DNA from: Oscillospiraceae bacterium
GTDB taxonomy: Bacteria > Bacillota > Clostridia > Oscillospirales > Ruminococcaceae
Direction: 5' to 3'
Length of the DNA: 28,808 bases
Assembly: GCA_020024215.1 (NCBI GenBank)
Contig: JAHHUC010000021.1
Coordinates: 1-28,808, forward strand
Positions 14,756 to 22,001 of this stretch are shown here, in pieces (position 1 is the first letter of the stretch; each line of letters begins with the position of its first letter). The translations under genes were made by a program, and so were the position numbers. The notes under the pieces are model-generated. The model saw nothing but the letters and a program-made list of their open reading frames with translations, was not told where the DNA came from and did not search any database.

Positions 14756-15184
14756 TTATCTTCCTGTTGAGCCAAAGCCGCCGACGCCTCTTTTTGTTTC
14801 ATCAAGGCTTTCTGCAAGGCAGGCATCTTCATATAGCACGGGCATTATCACAAGCTGTGCCACACGGTCATGATTTTTGATGACAGCGGTATTTTCTGAG
14901 TGATTGTACAGCACAACAATTATTTCCCCTCTGTAATCCTCGTCTATAACCCCCACACAGTTGATGGGCGCAAGGCCCTTTGAAACAGCAAGGCCGGATC
15001 TTGCAAAAATAAAGCCGGCTGTTTTTGGGGGCATTTGGGCAGCTACCTTTGTGTGTATCGGTGCGCTCTCTTTCGGCTCTATCCTTACATCCTCATCTAT
15101 GCAGGCAAAAAGATCCAGCCCTGCGGAGAATTCTGTGGCTCTTTTTGGCATGAGCGCATTTTCATTCAAAAGCTTAAATTTCAA
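14756..15184 (-). CDS. dut: dUTP diphosphatase (dUTPase)
   Basis: The enzyme hydrolyses dUTP to dUMP and pyrophosphate, keeping uracil out of DNA and feeding dTMP synthesis. The 142-residue trimeric-type protein has all five motifs: AGLDLFA 21-27, ARSGLA 61-66, GVIDEDYRGEI 78-88, DRVAQLVI 106-113 and the C-terminal RGVGGFGSTG 132-141 that closes over the active site. The start is TTG at 15184. It follows the zapA stop by 1 nt, and GAGGG 8 nt upstream lies within zapA. The frame is open to 15247, but that would overlap zapA by 20 codons with no family similarity. Coupled to zapA. Confidence 0.94.
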   Translation of the reverse strand: MKFKLLNENALMPKRATEFSAGLDLFACIDEDVRIEPKESAPIHTKVAAQMPPKTAGFIFARSGLAVSKGLAPINCVGVIDEDYRGEIIVVLYNHSENTAVIKNHDRVAQLVIMPVLYEDACLAESLDETKRGVGGFGSTGR

Positions 15185-15185
15185 T

Positions 15186-15512
15186 CTACTTTCCCTCAAG
15201 ACGCTTTTTAAGCCTCTCGTTTTCCTTTCTAAGATAGCTGAGCTCATCTAAAGCCTTAGGAGAGCTGTTCATATATTCTGTCAGCTGCCTTCTTATGTTG
15301 TCGCCGTTTTGCTGTTCCTTTTTAAGGCTGTCGGCAAGATTGAGCGATGTTAACACCAAGGCGGCTGTCAGGGTCAGCCGGGAATCCTGCTCCATAAGCT
15401 CCCTCACGCTTTTGTTCACATCCTCGGCAAGGCTTATAACATAGCCCTCGCTCTCTGAGGATGCTATGGTATAATTGCTCCCCATTATTTCGATTTTTAC
15501 CCTGTTCACCAT
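15186..15512 (-). CDS. zapA: Cell division protein ZapA
   Basis: ZapA cross-links FtsZ protofilaments and stabilises the Z-ring. The 108-residue protein has the N-terminal ZapA fold (VKIEIMGSNYTIASSE, then YVISLAEDVNKSVREL and the AALVLTSLNLADSL helix) and a C-terminal coiled coil at about 63-106. The ATG at 15512 has GGAGG 11 nt upstream. It is followed directly by dut. A TATAAT (complement of 15574-15579) lies upstream without a good -35. In Firmicutes this gene often sits near pheT or mutS2; here it pairs with dut. Confidence 0.9.
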   Translation of the reverse strand: MVNRVKIEIMGSNYTIASSESEGYVISLAEDVNKSVRELMEQDSRLTLTAALVLTSLNLADSLKKEQQNGDNIRRQLTEYMNSSPKALDELSYLRKENERLKKRLEGK

Positions 15513-15650
15513 AAAAAATGCTTCCTCCCCATATATACTGAATAGGTGTTATTGTAATTTTGATTTATCTTTTATTATAGTATATTAAATCCTATAAATA
15601 AAGCAGATTTGCCTAAATCTTAAAAATAATTTGAAAATTATGCTTTAAAG

Positions 15651-15678
15651 TTGAAAAACAATGATTAGATGCTATAAT
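15651..15678 (+). promoter_or_regulatory. Sigma-A promoter for the NifU-like/GGGtGRT operon
   Basis: TTGAAA (15651-15656), a 16-nt spacer and TATAAT (15673-15678), about 58 nt before the ATG at 15736. Confidence 0.75.
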
Positions 15679-15735
15679 AAAATTGTGGATATTATCATAA
15701 CACCAAAACTTATGAATTAAAGGAGGCTTTTTTTC

Positions 15736-16428
15736 ATGGAATATTCGGCAGAGGTAAAGCACATGAATGAGGTTTGCAACCTTCAATGCCACGGCTGTGC
15801 CCCCATTCCCGAGGAGGGAAAATGGGTAAAGGCAAAGGATATATGCGATATATCCGGGCTTTCTCACGGAATTGGCTGGTGTGCTCCGCAGCAGGGCGGC
15901 TGCAAGCTCACCTTGAATGTCAAAAACGGCATCATCAAAGAGGCGCTTGTGGAGACTATCGGATGTTCCGGCATGACTCATTCTGCGGCTATGGCAGGTG
16001 AAATTTTGCCCGGAAAGACAATATTGGAGGCTCTTAACACAGATCTTGTGTGCGATGCCATAAATGTTGCCATGAGAGAGATTTTCAAACAGCTGGTTTA
16101 CGGCAGAACACAGACAGCCTTCTCAGAGGGCGGGCTTCCCATAGGCTCCTCCCTTGAGGATTTGGGAAAGGGCTTAAGATCCCAGACAGCCACCATTTTT
16201 TCCACCGGTGAAAAGGGCGTCAGATACCTTGAGATGGTAGAGGGGTATATAACCGAGATGGCGCTTGATGAAAACAAAGAGGTCATAGGATATAAATTTG
16301 TCCGCCTCGGAAAGATGATGGAGGATATCCGCCACGGCATGAGCGCTGACAAGGCTTTGGAAAAAAACACCGCAACCTACGGCAGATTTTCCGAGGGCGT
16401 CACATTCATTGATCCAAGGGAAGAATAA
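15736..16428 (+). CDS. NifU/IscU-like iron-sulfur scaffold protein, GGGtGRT-associated type
   Basis: The 230-residue protein contains a NifU_N-like region (about 58-130). It includes VETIGCSGMTHSAAMAGEI (72-90) around C77, followed by TILEALNTDLV. An added N-terminal cysteine cluster holds C14, C18, C21, C37, C49 and C56, and C106 lies further on. Standard IscU uses three Cys; the extra ones suggest a permanently bound cluster or zinc. AAAGGAGG lies 9 nt upstream of the ATG. It is followed 20 bp later by the GGGtGRT protein, a pairing I recognise from anaerobic Clostridia and others. The usual annotation is iron-sulfur cluster assembly scaffold, but the true role of this subgroup has, to my knowledge, not been established. 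No cysteine desulfurase gene is in the window. Confidence 0.85.
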   Translation: MEYSAEVKHMNEVCNLQCHGCAPIPEEGKWVKAKDICDISGLSHGIGWCAPQQGGCKLTLNVKNGIIKEALVETIGCSGMTHSAAMAGEILPGKTILEALNTDLVCDAINVAMREIFKQLVYGRTQTAFSEGGLPIGSSLEDLGKGLRSQTATIFSTGEKGVRYLEMVEGYITEMALDENKEVIGYKFVRLGKMMEDIRHGMSADKALEKNTATYGRFSEGVTFIDPREE

Positions 16429-16448
16429 AAGGAAGGGAGAATAATAAG

Positions 16449-17447
16449 ATGGCTAATTTTGAAGGCTATGAGAGAAGAATCCAAAAGATAGAAAGCTACC
16501 TTTCCTCCTGCGGCATTTCTTCTTTGGATGAGGCTCAGAAAATATGCTGTGATAACGGCATAAACGTGGAGAAAATTGTAAAGGGAGTTCAGCCCATAGC
16601 GTTTGACAACGCAGTTTGGGCATACACCGTGGGGGTTGCCTCTGCCATAGTAAAAAAAGCGCCAAACGCAGAAAGGGCAGCCGAAATTATAGGAGAGGGG
16701 CTTGAGTCCTTTACCGTTCCCGGCTCTGTGGCCGATGAAAGAAAAGTGGGAATAGGACACGGCAACCTGGGGGCCATGCTGCTGAGAGAGGAAACCGACT
16801 GCTTCTGCTTTTTGGCAGGTCATGAATCCTTTGCGGCGGCAGAGGGCGCAATAGGAATTGCAAGAACAGCCAACAAGGCAAGAAAAAAGCCCTTGAGGGT
16901 TATTCTCAACGGACTGGGCAAGGATGCGGCATATATCATAAGCCGTATAAACGGCTTTACCTATGTAAATACAGAATATGACTTTTTATCCGGTCAGCTT
17001 AAGGTTATAAAGGAGATACCCTTTTCCTGCAATGATAAAGCAAGCGTAAAATGCTATGGCTGCAACGATGTTTTAGAGGGCGTTGCAATAATGAAGGCGG
17101 AGATGGTGGATGTGTCCATAACAGGAAATTCCACCAACCCCACAAGATTTCAGCATCTGGTTGCAGGAACATATAAAAAGTGGGCGGTTGAAAACGGCAG
17201 AAAATATTTCTCTGTTGCCTCCGGCGGCGGCACAGGAAGAACCCTGCACCCTGACAACATCGGAGCCGGCCCTGCCTCCTACGGACTTACCGATTCCATG
17301 GGAAGAATGCACGGGGATGCACAGTTTGCAGGCTCCTCCTCCGTTCCTGCCCATGTGGATATGATGGGCTTTATAGGAATGGGAAATAACCCTATGGTGG
17401 GCGCAACGGTCGCCTGTGCAGTGGCAGTGGGCGAGCTTAGGCTCTGA
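16449..17447 (+). CDS. GGGtGRT family protein of unknown function
   Basis: The 332-residue protein carries the family-naming motif GGGTGRT at 259-265, in SVASGGGTGRTLHPDN. It also has GIGHGNLGAMLL (101-112), a KDAAYIISRINGF block (158-170) and three Cys close together (C194, C202, C205 in FSC and KCYGC). There is no signal peptide or membrane segment, so it is cytosolic. The ATG has GGAAGGGAG 9 nt upstream. It is the second gene of a two-gene operon with the NifU-like scaffold and ends in a terminator. I know no demonstrated activity for the family. The pairing and the Cys cluster suggest an iron-sulfur or other metal-cluster role, which is inference. Confidence 0.88.
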   Translation: MANFEGYERRIQKIESYLSSCGISSLDEAQKICCDNGINVEKIVKGVQPIAFDNAVWAYTVGVASAIVKKAPNAERAAEIIGEGLESFTVPGSVADERKVGIGHGNLGAMLLREETDCFCFLAGHESFAAAEGAIGIARTANKARKKPLRVILNGLGKDAAYIISRINGFTYVNTEYDFLSGQLKVIKEIPFSCNDKASVKCYGCNDVLEGVAIMKAEMVDVSITGNSTNPTRFQHLVAGTYKKWAVENGRKYFSVASGGGTGRTLHPDNIGAGPASYGLTDSMGRMHGDAQFAGSSSVPAHVDMMGFIGMGNNPMVGATVACAVAVGELRL

Positions 17448-17449
17448 TT

Positions 17450-17477
17450 AAATTTCTAAAAGGGGAAATTTTATTTT
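17450..17477 (+). terminator. Intrinsic terminator after the GGGtGRT gene
   Basis: AAATTTC (17450-17456) pairs with GAAATTT (17465-17471) around TAAAAGGG and is followed by TATTTT. Confidence 0.6.
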
Positions 17478-17562
17478 AAAAACAGACCCCCCATATTCTT
17501 TTTATCCCTTTGAAGCTTTTAACAGATCCTTTTTCCCGGCAGCTTAAAAGAAAAAACAGTGC

Positions 17563-17609
17563 AAAAGAAGCTCCCACAGACTTTTTACAGAGCCTGTGGG
17601 AGCTTTTAA
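17563..17609. terminator. Strong bidirectional terminator between GGGtGRT and degV
   Basis: A 12-bp perfect GC-containing stem, AAGCTCCCACAG (17568-17579) / CTGTGGGAGCTT (17594-17605), is followed by CTTTT on the minus strand and TTTAAAATT on the plus strand. It overlaps the degV stop region and separates the convergent units. Confidence 0.85.
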
Positions 17610-18496
17610 AATTCTATATCTTTTTTTGTTCTGAAGCAGAGCCCCACCATATTAGGGCCGGAATTGCAGCCGACGCAGGTCCCCACGCCGGAGGATATAA
17701 CAGGCGCCCTTCCCCCTCTTTTCTTTATGGCGGCAGAAAGCCTTCTGCCTGTTTCGGGATCATCCCCATAGGCTATGGCATAATCTCCGTTATTTGGGTC
17801 CTCCGCCATTTCAAAATACATATCTGTCATCTTAGGTATGAGGTTTTTGTCTCCCCTTGCCTTTTCCAAAACCCTGTTAAAGCCCCTTATTCCCAGCACA
17901 GGCTTAATTCCCAGAGCCTCACCTATTATGGCAGCTGTGGCATTTAGCCTGCCGGATTTCTTTGCGTATTTTAAGGTGTAAAGTCCCACCAAGGTCATCT
18001 GATTTCTGTAATAATCCTCCAAAAGGTCGGCGGTTTCCTCAAAGCCCCTGCCCTCCTTGAGGCTTTTTACGCCGAGGAGTATGCCGTTGGCAATTCCCAT
18101 AGAATAGGTTCCGCTGTCTATAACCCTTATGTTTATCTTTCCCTCTAAGGCCGGATATTCAGACGAGAGCATGGAGATTGCATGGCAGGCGGCAGAATAT
18201 GTGCCGGAGCCCTCTTTGTTCATGGTGACGCATATGACGTTTTTATAGCCGTCTCTTGCAGCCTTCATATATTCCTCAACAAAGCGTATGACGGTTATCT
18301 GCGAGTGGTGGGGCATTTTGCCGGTCTGCTCCACAAAGCTGAAAACCCTGTCGGGGGTTATCTCCACCCTCTCCTCATAGGGAAGTCCGTCCAGCTCCAC
18401 AAAGCAGTTTATGATTCTTATGCCCAGCCTTTCCTCCTCTTCAAGGGAAATGTCGCTGGTGGAATCGCATATGAGCAAGGTATCCTTATCTGTCAT
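17606..18496 (-). CDS. DegV family protein (fatty acid-binding)
   Basis: DegV/FakB proteins bind a fatty acid and, with FakA kinase, present it for phosphorylation. The 296 residues show the N-terminal DSTSD at 11-15, the PHHSQIT segment (about 62-68) with the ligand-contacting Ser, an SGTYSAACHA loop, RVIDSGTYSMG, and the LYTLKYAKKSGRLN block before the second lobe. The C-terminal part has an unusual GVGTCVGCNSGPNMVGL with a Cys pair. The ATG has GGAGGG 9 nt upstream, overlapping the trmL stop, so the two are coupled. No fakA is visible. Its bound lipid is unknown. Confidence 0.9.
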   Translation of the reverse strand: MTDKDTLLICDSTSDISLEEEERLGIRIINCFVELDGLPYEERVEITPDRVFSFVEQTGKMPHHSQITVIRFVEEYMKAARDGYKNVICVTMNKEGSGTYSAACHAISMLSSEYPALEGKINIRVIDSGTYSMGIANGILLGVKSLKEGRGFEETADLLEDYYRNQMTLVGLYTLKYAKKSGRLNATAAIIGEALGIKPVLGIRGFNRVLEKARGDKNLIPKMTDMYFEMAEDPNNGDYAIAYGDDPETGRRLSAAIKKRGGRAPVISSGVGTCVGCNSGPNMVGLCFRTKKDIEF

Positions 18497-18500
18497 GCAA

Positions 18501-19007
18501 TTATTCCCTCCATGTGTAATTTCTTAATTTTCCCGCACCGCTCAAAGAGGGAAAATCCCACTGTCTTAAAATCTCATAAGCGGCGATGGCGACCGAGTTT
18601 GAAAGGTTGAGGCTCCTGACCTCAGGAAGCATGGGTATTCTGACAGATGTCTCCTGATTTTCATAGAGCAATTTTTCCGGCAGACCTGCATCCTCTCTTC
18701 CAAATACTATATAGCAGTCGTCGGGATATTCTATATCCGTGTATTTGCGAGGTGCTTTCGTGGTAAAATAATAGAAGCTTCTGCACCTGTTCCTATCAAA
18801 AAAGTCCTCTAAATTCTCATACATCGTAACATCCAGATACTGCCAATAATCAAGCCCTGCCCTTTTAAGCTGCTTGTCTGAAACAGAAAAGCCCAAGGGC
18901 TTGACAAGGTGCAGCCTTGCACCTGTGACGGCGCAGGTTCTGGAAATGTTTCCGGTGTTCTGTGGTATCTGAGGCTCTACCAATACTATGTTCAGTGTCT
19001 TTTCCAA
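18501..19007 (-). CDS. trmL: tRNA (cytidine/uridine-34 2'-O)-methyltransferase, SPOUT family
   Basis: The enzyme methylates the wobble ribose of certain tRNA-Leu using S-adenosylmethionine. The 168-residue protein is a minimal SPOUT domain. It has LVEPQIPQNTGNISRTCAVTG at the N-terminus, then VFGREDAGLP at 101-110 and RIPMLPEVRSLNLSNSVAIA at 123-142, which form the trefoil-knot SAM site. The start is TTG at 19007 with AGAGGT 9 nt upstream; no in-frame ATG fits. It is the first gene of trmL-degV and is driven by a good promoter at 19059-19087. Confidence 0.95.
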   Translation of the reverse strand: MEKTLNIVLVEPQIPQNTGNISRTCAVTGARLHLVKPLGFSVSDKQLKRAGLDYWQYLDVTMYENLEDFFDRNRCRSFYYFTTKAPRKYTDIEYPDDCYIVFGREDAGLPEKLLYENQETSVRIPMLPEVRSLNLSNSVAIAAYEILRQWDFPSLSGAGKLRNYTWRE

Positions 19008-19058
19008 AGTGTGCCTACCTCTTGCTGCAAAACACAGCCTTTTATTGTGATGACTATT

Positions 19059-19087
19059 ATTTTAACATTCACAGCCCGCTTTATCAA
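19059..19087 (-). promoter_or_regulatory. Sigma-A promoter for trmL-degV
   Basis: On the minus strand, TTGATA (complement of 19082-19087), a 17-nt spacer and TAAAAT (complement of 19059-19064). The 190 bp between this and the rplM promoter is AT-rich. It holds only a CCCC-TATAA-GGGG hairpin with a T-run (19135-19160) that serves no visible gene. Confidence 0.7.
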
Positions 19088-19275
19088 GTAGCAGGTGTTA
19101 CATTTCCGTTAAATTTTTGCGCTGCCTAAATAAAAAATTTCCCCTATAAGGGGGATTTTTCTCTGTGAGAGGTGAGCAAAAAGAAAAAATTTTAATTTTA
19201 CAGCTTCAAAAACAAGAGAAAACAGAAGAATAAGAGAGAATTTGAGAGCAACTTAAAGATATTTTAAAACAGGTG

Positions 19276-19304
19276 TTGACAAACGGCATATTTAATACTA
19301 TAAT
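19276..19304 (+). promoter_or_regulatory. Consensus sigma-A promoter for rplM-rpsI
   Basis: Perfect TTGACA (19276-19281), a 17-nt spacer and perfect TATAAT (19299-19304). The leader is about 40 nt, with no clear autoregulatory structure. Confidence 0.9.
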
Positions 19305-19352
19305 CAAAAAGCTATTTAGTGAAGGATAAATAAATTAAGGAGGCACATCAAT

Positions 19353-19778
19353 ATGTCCACATTTCTTCCCAAGTCGGCAGAAATTACCCGCGAGTGGTAT
19401 ATTTTAGACGCTGCTAACAAGCCCTTAGGACGCACAGCTGCAAAGGCTGCCATGCTTTTAAGAGGCAAGCACAAGCCCATCTTCACACCCAACGTAGACT
19501 GTGGAGATCACGTGATCATTTTAAATGCCGAAAAGGCTGTTTTGACAGGCAACAAGGCAGATCAGAAATACTATCGCCGTCATTCCGGATGGGTTGGAGG
19601 TCTTAAGGAGGTAAAATACTCCACTCTTATGAAGACAAACCCCGAGAAGGCTATGATGCTCGCTGTCAAGGGCATGCTCCCTGACAACACCTTAGGCAGA
19701 AACGCTCTTACAAGAGTAAGAATCTACAAGGGCGACAAGCATGAGCATCAGGCTCAGAAGCCCAAGGCTTTGGACTAA
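19353..19778 (+). CDS. rplM: 50S ribosomal protein L13 (uL13)
   Basis: This early-assembly protein of the large subunit binds 23S rRNA. The 141 residues match bacterial L13: REWYILDAANKPLGRTA near the N-terminus, LRGKHKPIFTPNVDCGDHV, the KYYRRHSGWVGGLK block and GMLPDNTLGRNALTRVRIYK. AAGGAGG is 9 nt before the ATG. It has a consensus promoter and is followed 17 bp later by rpsI, the nearly universal rplM-rpsI pair. Confidence 0.99.
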   Translation: MSTFLPKSAEITREWYILDAANKPLGRTAAKAAMLLRGKHKPIFTPNVDCGDHVIILNAEKAVLTGNKADQKYYRRHSGWVGGLKEVKYSTLMKTNPEKAMMLAVKGMLPDNTLGRNALTRVRIYKGDKHEHQAQKPKALD

Positions 19779-19795
19779 GAGAGGAGGAATTTTAA

Positions 19796-20197
19796 ATGTA
19801 CGAAAGCAATAAGCCCTATTACTACGGCACAGGCCGCAGAAAGAATTCCGTTGCAAGAGTAAGAGTTTACCCCGGCACAGGAAAAATCACCATCAACGAC
19901 AGAGATATTGACGATTACTTTGGACTTGATACATTAAAGCTCATTGTTCGCCAGCCCATGGCTGTAACAGACACACTCGGCAAATTCGACATAGTTTGCA
20001 GAGTTTCCGGCGGCGGTGTTTCCGGACAGGCAGGAGCTATCCGCCACGGACTTTCCAGAGCTCTTCTTGCCCACGGCGAGGATATGAGACCAATCCTCAA
20101 AAAAGCAGGCTTCTTGACCCGTGACCCCAGAATGACCGAGAGAAAGAAGTACGGCTTAAAGGGCGCACGCCGTGCACCCCAGTTCTCCAAGAGATAA
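19796..20197 (+). CDS. rpsI: 30S ribosomal protein S9 (uS9)
   Basis: This small-subunit head protein has a C-terminal tail that reaches the P-site tRNA. The 133 residues have YYGTGRRKNSVARVRVYPGTG, VSGGGVSGQAGAIRHGLSRAL and the conserved basic C-terminus RRAPQFSKR. GAGGAGG lies 8 nt before the ATG. It is the last gene of the two-gene ribosomal operon and is followed by a strong terminator. Confidence 0.99.
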   Translation: MYESNKPYYYGTGRRKNSVARVRVYPGTGKITINDRDIDDYFGLDTLKLIVRQPMAVTDTLGKFDIVCRVSGGGVSGQAGAIRHGLSRALLAHGEDMRPILKKAGFLTRDPRMTERKKYGLKGARRAPQFSKR

Positions 20198-20220
20198 TTA
20201 TTCAATATTGTCTTTCAAAG

Positions 20221-20249
20221 GGGCTGTCCTTTCGGACAGTCTCTTTTTT
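20221..20249 (+). terminator. Intrinsic terminator after rpsI
   Basis: GGCTGTCC, a TTTC loop, then GGACAGTC, followed by TC and six T. A strong hairpin 24 nt after the stop. Confidence 0.92.
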
Positions 20250-20303
20250 ATGCAGAAATTTGATTTTTTTGAAAAATTTGCCCTTTTCTTTATGGAAAAA
20301 ATT

Positions 20304-20312
20304 TGATATAAT
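20304..20312 (+). promoter_or_regulatory. Extended -10 promoter for the queuosine salvage operon
   Basis: TG-A-TATAAT (20304-20312) with a poor -35. It lies about 37 nt upstream of the riboswitch aptamer, in the right place to include it in the transcript. Confidence 0.6.
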
Positions 20313-20348
20313 AGGTAACGCATTTATAAAATCGGGTGCTTTGCCCGG

Positions 20349-20383
20349 ACTGGTTCGTGAACTTCCCAGTATAAAAAACCAAG
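20349..20383 (+). promoter_or_regulatory. preQ1-I riboswitch aptamer
   Basis: The class I preQ1 layout is present. Stem P1 is ACTGG (20349-20353) with CCAGT (20366-20370). The loop begins TTCGTGAAC and includes the TCCC stretch just before the 3' arm, where the ligand-pairing C lies. The A-rich tail ATAAAAAACCAAG (20371-20383) would form the H-type pseudoknot. It closely resembles known class I examples with an ATAAAAAACTAAG tail. A short GC hairpin (about 20333-20349) precedes it. It sits 35 nt before the ATG of a nucleoside hydrolase whose operon fits queuosine salvage. I see no clear terminator after it, so control may be at translation initiation. Confidence 0.8.
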
Positions 20384-20418
20384 TATCTCAAAAATAATTT
20401 ATAAGAGGAGATTGGAGA

Positions 20419-21429
20419 ATGAATGCACAAAAGGTAATATTGGACTGCGATCCGGGAATTGATGACAGCCTTGCCGTCATGCTGGCGCTCTCCTGCAAGG
20501 AAATTGAGGTTATCGGAATAACCGTTGTCTGCGGAAATGTTCCGGTTGAAAAGGGGGCAGCAAATGTCTGCCGGGTGCTAAGCTGGATGGATCGCACAGA
20601 CATACCTGTTTATAAGGGAGCAGAAAAGCCCCTTGTCCGCCCCTATGTAAACGCAGAGGACACGCACGGCAGCGACGGGCTTGGTGAAACATATTTTCCC
20701 CCTGCAAACGGCTGCACTGTAAAATCCGATGCTGTAAGCTATCTTAAATCGGTTTTAAGCTCTGGGGATGATGTTTCTGTAATAGCCCTCGGGCCTTTGA
20801 CCAATCTGGCGCAGCTTCTGCTTTGCGATGAAAGCGCCTTTTGCAGCATAAAGGAGCTTATTTCTATGGGCGGAAGCTACAAATCCCACGGAAACTGCTC
20901 ACCTGTGGCAGAATACAACTACTGGTGTGACCCGGATGCTGCCGCCTGTGTTTACAACGCCTTTTCCGAAAATCCCAAATTAAAGCATAAGCTTATACAC
21001 ATGGTGGGGCTGGATGTCACAAGAAAAATTGTGCTCACGCCAAACATTCTGGAATATATGAAAACTATCAATCCGGATTTAGGCAAAAAAATAGAGGCCG
21101 TCACCCGTTTTTATTTTGACTTTCACCAAAAGCAGGAGGGAATTATCGGCTGTGTGCTAAACGACCCTCTGGCTGTTGCCTATTTTGTTGACAGGTCGCT
21201 TTGCCGGGGCTTTGTCACACACACAGAAATAGAGACAGAGGGCATAAGCTATGGCCAGAGCCTCTGCGATGCCTTCAAAATTTGGAACAGGCCCTGCAAC
21301 AGCCTTGTGCTGACAGAGGTGGATGAAAAAAAATTCATGCTGCTTTTCCTCTCTGGGGTATTGGGCGCAGACCTTGATGAAGCCTCAAGAATCCTTGACA
21401 GCATTATGGTAAGGAGGGAGAGAGCATGA
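20419..21429 (+). CDS. queK: Nucleoside hydrolase, probable queuosine nucleosidase (QueK type)
   Basis: This member of the inosine-uridine nucleoside hydrolase family cleaves the N-glycosidic bond of a nucleoside. The 336 residues have the Ca-binding DCDPGIDDS at 9-17, ALGPLTNLA at 123-131, ISMGGSY at 148-154 and NCSPVAEYNYWCDPDAA at 159-175. The usual C-terminal HDP motif reads N248-D-P250 (VLNDPLAVA), so the catalytic His of classic enzymes is Asn. With a preQ1 riboswitch upstream and an ECF S component and radical SAM protein downstream, it matches the queuosine hydrolase of the clostridial salvage pathway (queuosine to queuine). GAGGAG is 11 nt upstream. The stop overlaps the next start (ATGA). 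The substrate is inferred from context. Confidence 0.85.
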   Translation: MNAQKVILDCDPGIDDSLAVMLALSCKEIEVIGITVVCGNVPVEKGAANVCRVLSWMDRTDIPVYKGAEKPLVRPYVNAEDTHGSDGLGETYFPPANGCTVKSDAVSYLKSVLSSGDDVSVIALGPLTNLAQLLLCDESAFCSIKELISMGGSYKSHGNCSPVAEYNYWCDPDAAACVYNAFSENPKLKHKLIHMVGLDVTRKIVLTPNILEYMKTINPDLGKKIEAVTRFYFDFHQKQEGIIGCVLNDPLAVAYFVDRSLCRGFVTHTEIETEGISYGQSLCDAFKIWNRPCNSLVLTEVDEKKFMLLFLSGVLGADLDEASRILDSIMVRRERA

Positions 21430-21995
21430 AGAATATAAGGCCTTCTGTTTCACAAATGGCATTCATCGCCCTTTGCGCAGTTATAAATATAGTCGGCTCC
21501 AACATTGCCCTTGTTTTAAAGCTGCCTGTTTATTTTGACAGCTTGGGAACAGTGATGTGCGCCGTTTTATTCGGCCCCTTATACGGCATGATACCCGGCC
21601 TTTTAAGCGGACTTCTGGTGGGCTTTACAACCGATATCTATTCCCTGTTTTTCATGCCTGCCGGAATTCTTCTGGGTTTTGTCACCGGGCTTATCTTCCA
21701 TTCAGAGCGGTTTGATTTTTCAAAAAGGCATCTTTGGCTGTGCGCCTTTTTGATAACGCTTCCCTCCACGCTTTTGGCCTCCTGCATAAGCGCATTTTTG
21801 TTTGGGGGAATAACCTCCTCCGGCTCCGGCATATTGGTTCAGCTTCTTCACAAAGCGGGGCTTAATCTGACTGCCAGCGTTTTTTTTGTGCAGTTTTTGA
21901 CAGATTATGCAGACAGGCTGCTGCTTCTGACAGCCGCAGTATTTTTGATAGATTATCTTCCTAAGGCCTTTGTTGCAAGAAGGAAGAAGGGATAG
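21426..21995 (+). CDS. qrtT: ECF transporter S component, probable queuosine/queuine uptake (QrtT type)
   Basis: The substrate-binding membrane subunit of an energy-coupling factor importer captures the ligand and relies on shared EcfAAT for energy. The 189-residue protein has about six hydrophobic segments (near 8-30, 36-54, 58-88, 100-122, 145-160 and 160-180). It shows the S-component pattern of a short N-terminus then SQMAFIALCAVINIVGSNIAL and PVYFDSLGTVMCAVLFGPLYG. AAGGAGGGAGAGC precedes an ATG that overlaps the queK stop by 4 nt, so translation is coupled. No ecfA or ecfT genes are here. Assignment to queuine-type precursors rests on the riboswitch and the neighbours. Confidence 0.82.
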   Translation: MKNIRPSVSQMAFIALCAVINIVGSNIALVLKLPVYFDSLGTVMCAVLFGPLYGMIPGLLSGLLVGFTTDIYSLFFMPAGILLGFVTGLIFHSERFDFSKRHLWLCAFLITLPSTLLASCISAFLFGGITSSGSGILVQLLHKAGLNLTASVFFVQFLTDYADRLLLLTAAVFLIDYLPKAFVARRKKG

Positions 21996-22001
21996 TCATT
22001 T

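Noticed and set aside
19135..19160. CCCC-TATAA-GGGG hairpin with T-run upstream of the rplM promoter
   Set aside because: It looks like a plus-strand terminator, but no plus-strand gene precedes it and it lies upstream of the rplM promoter. Left unassigned.
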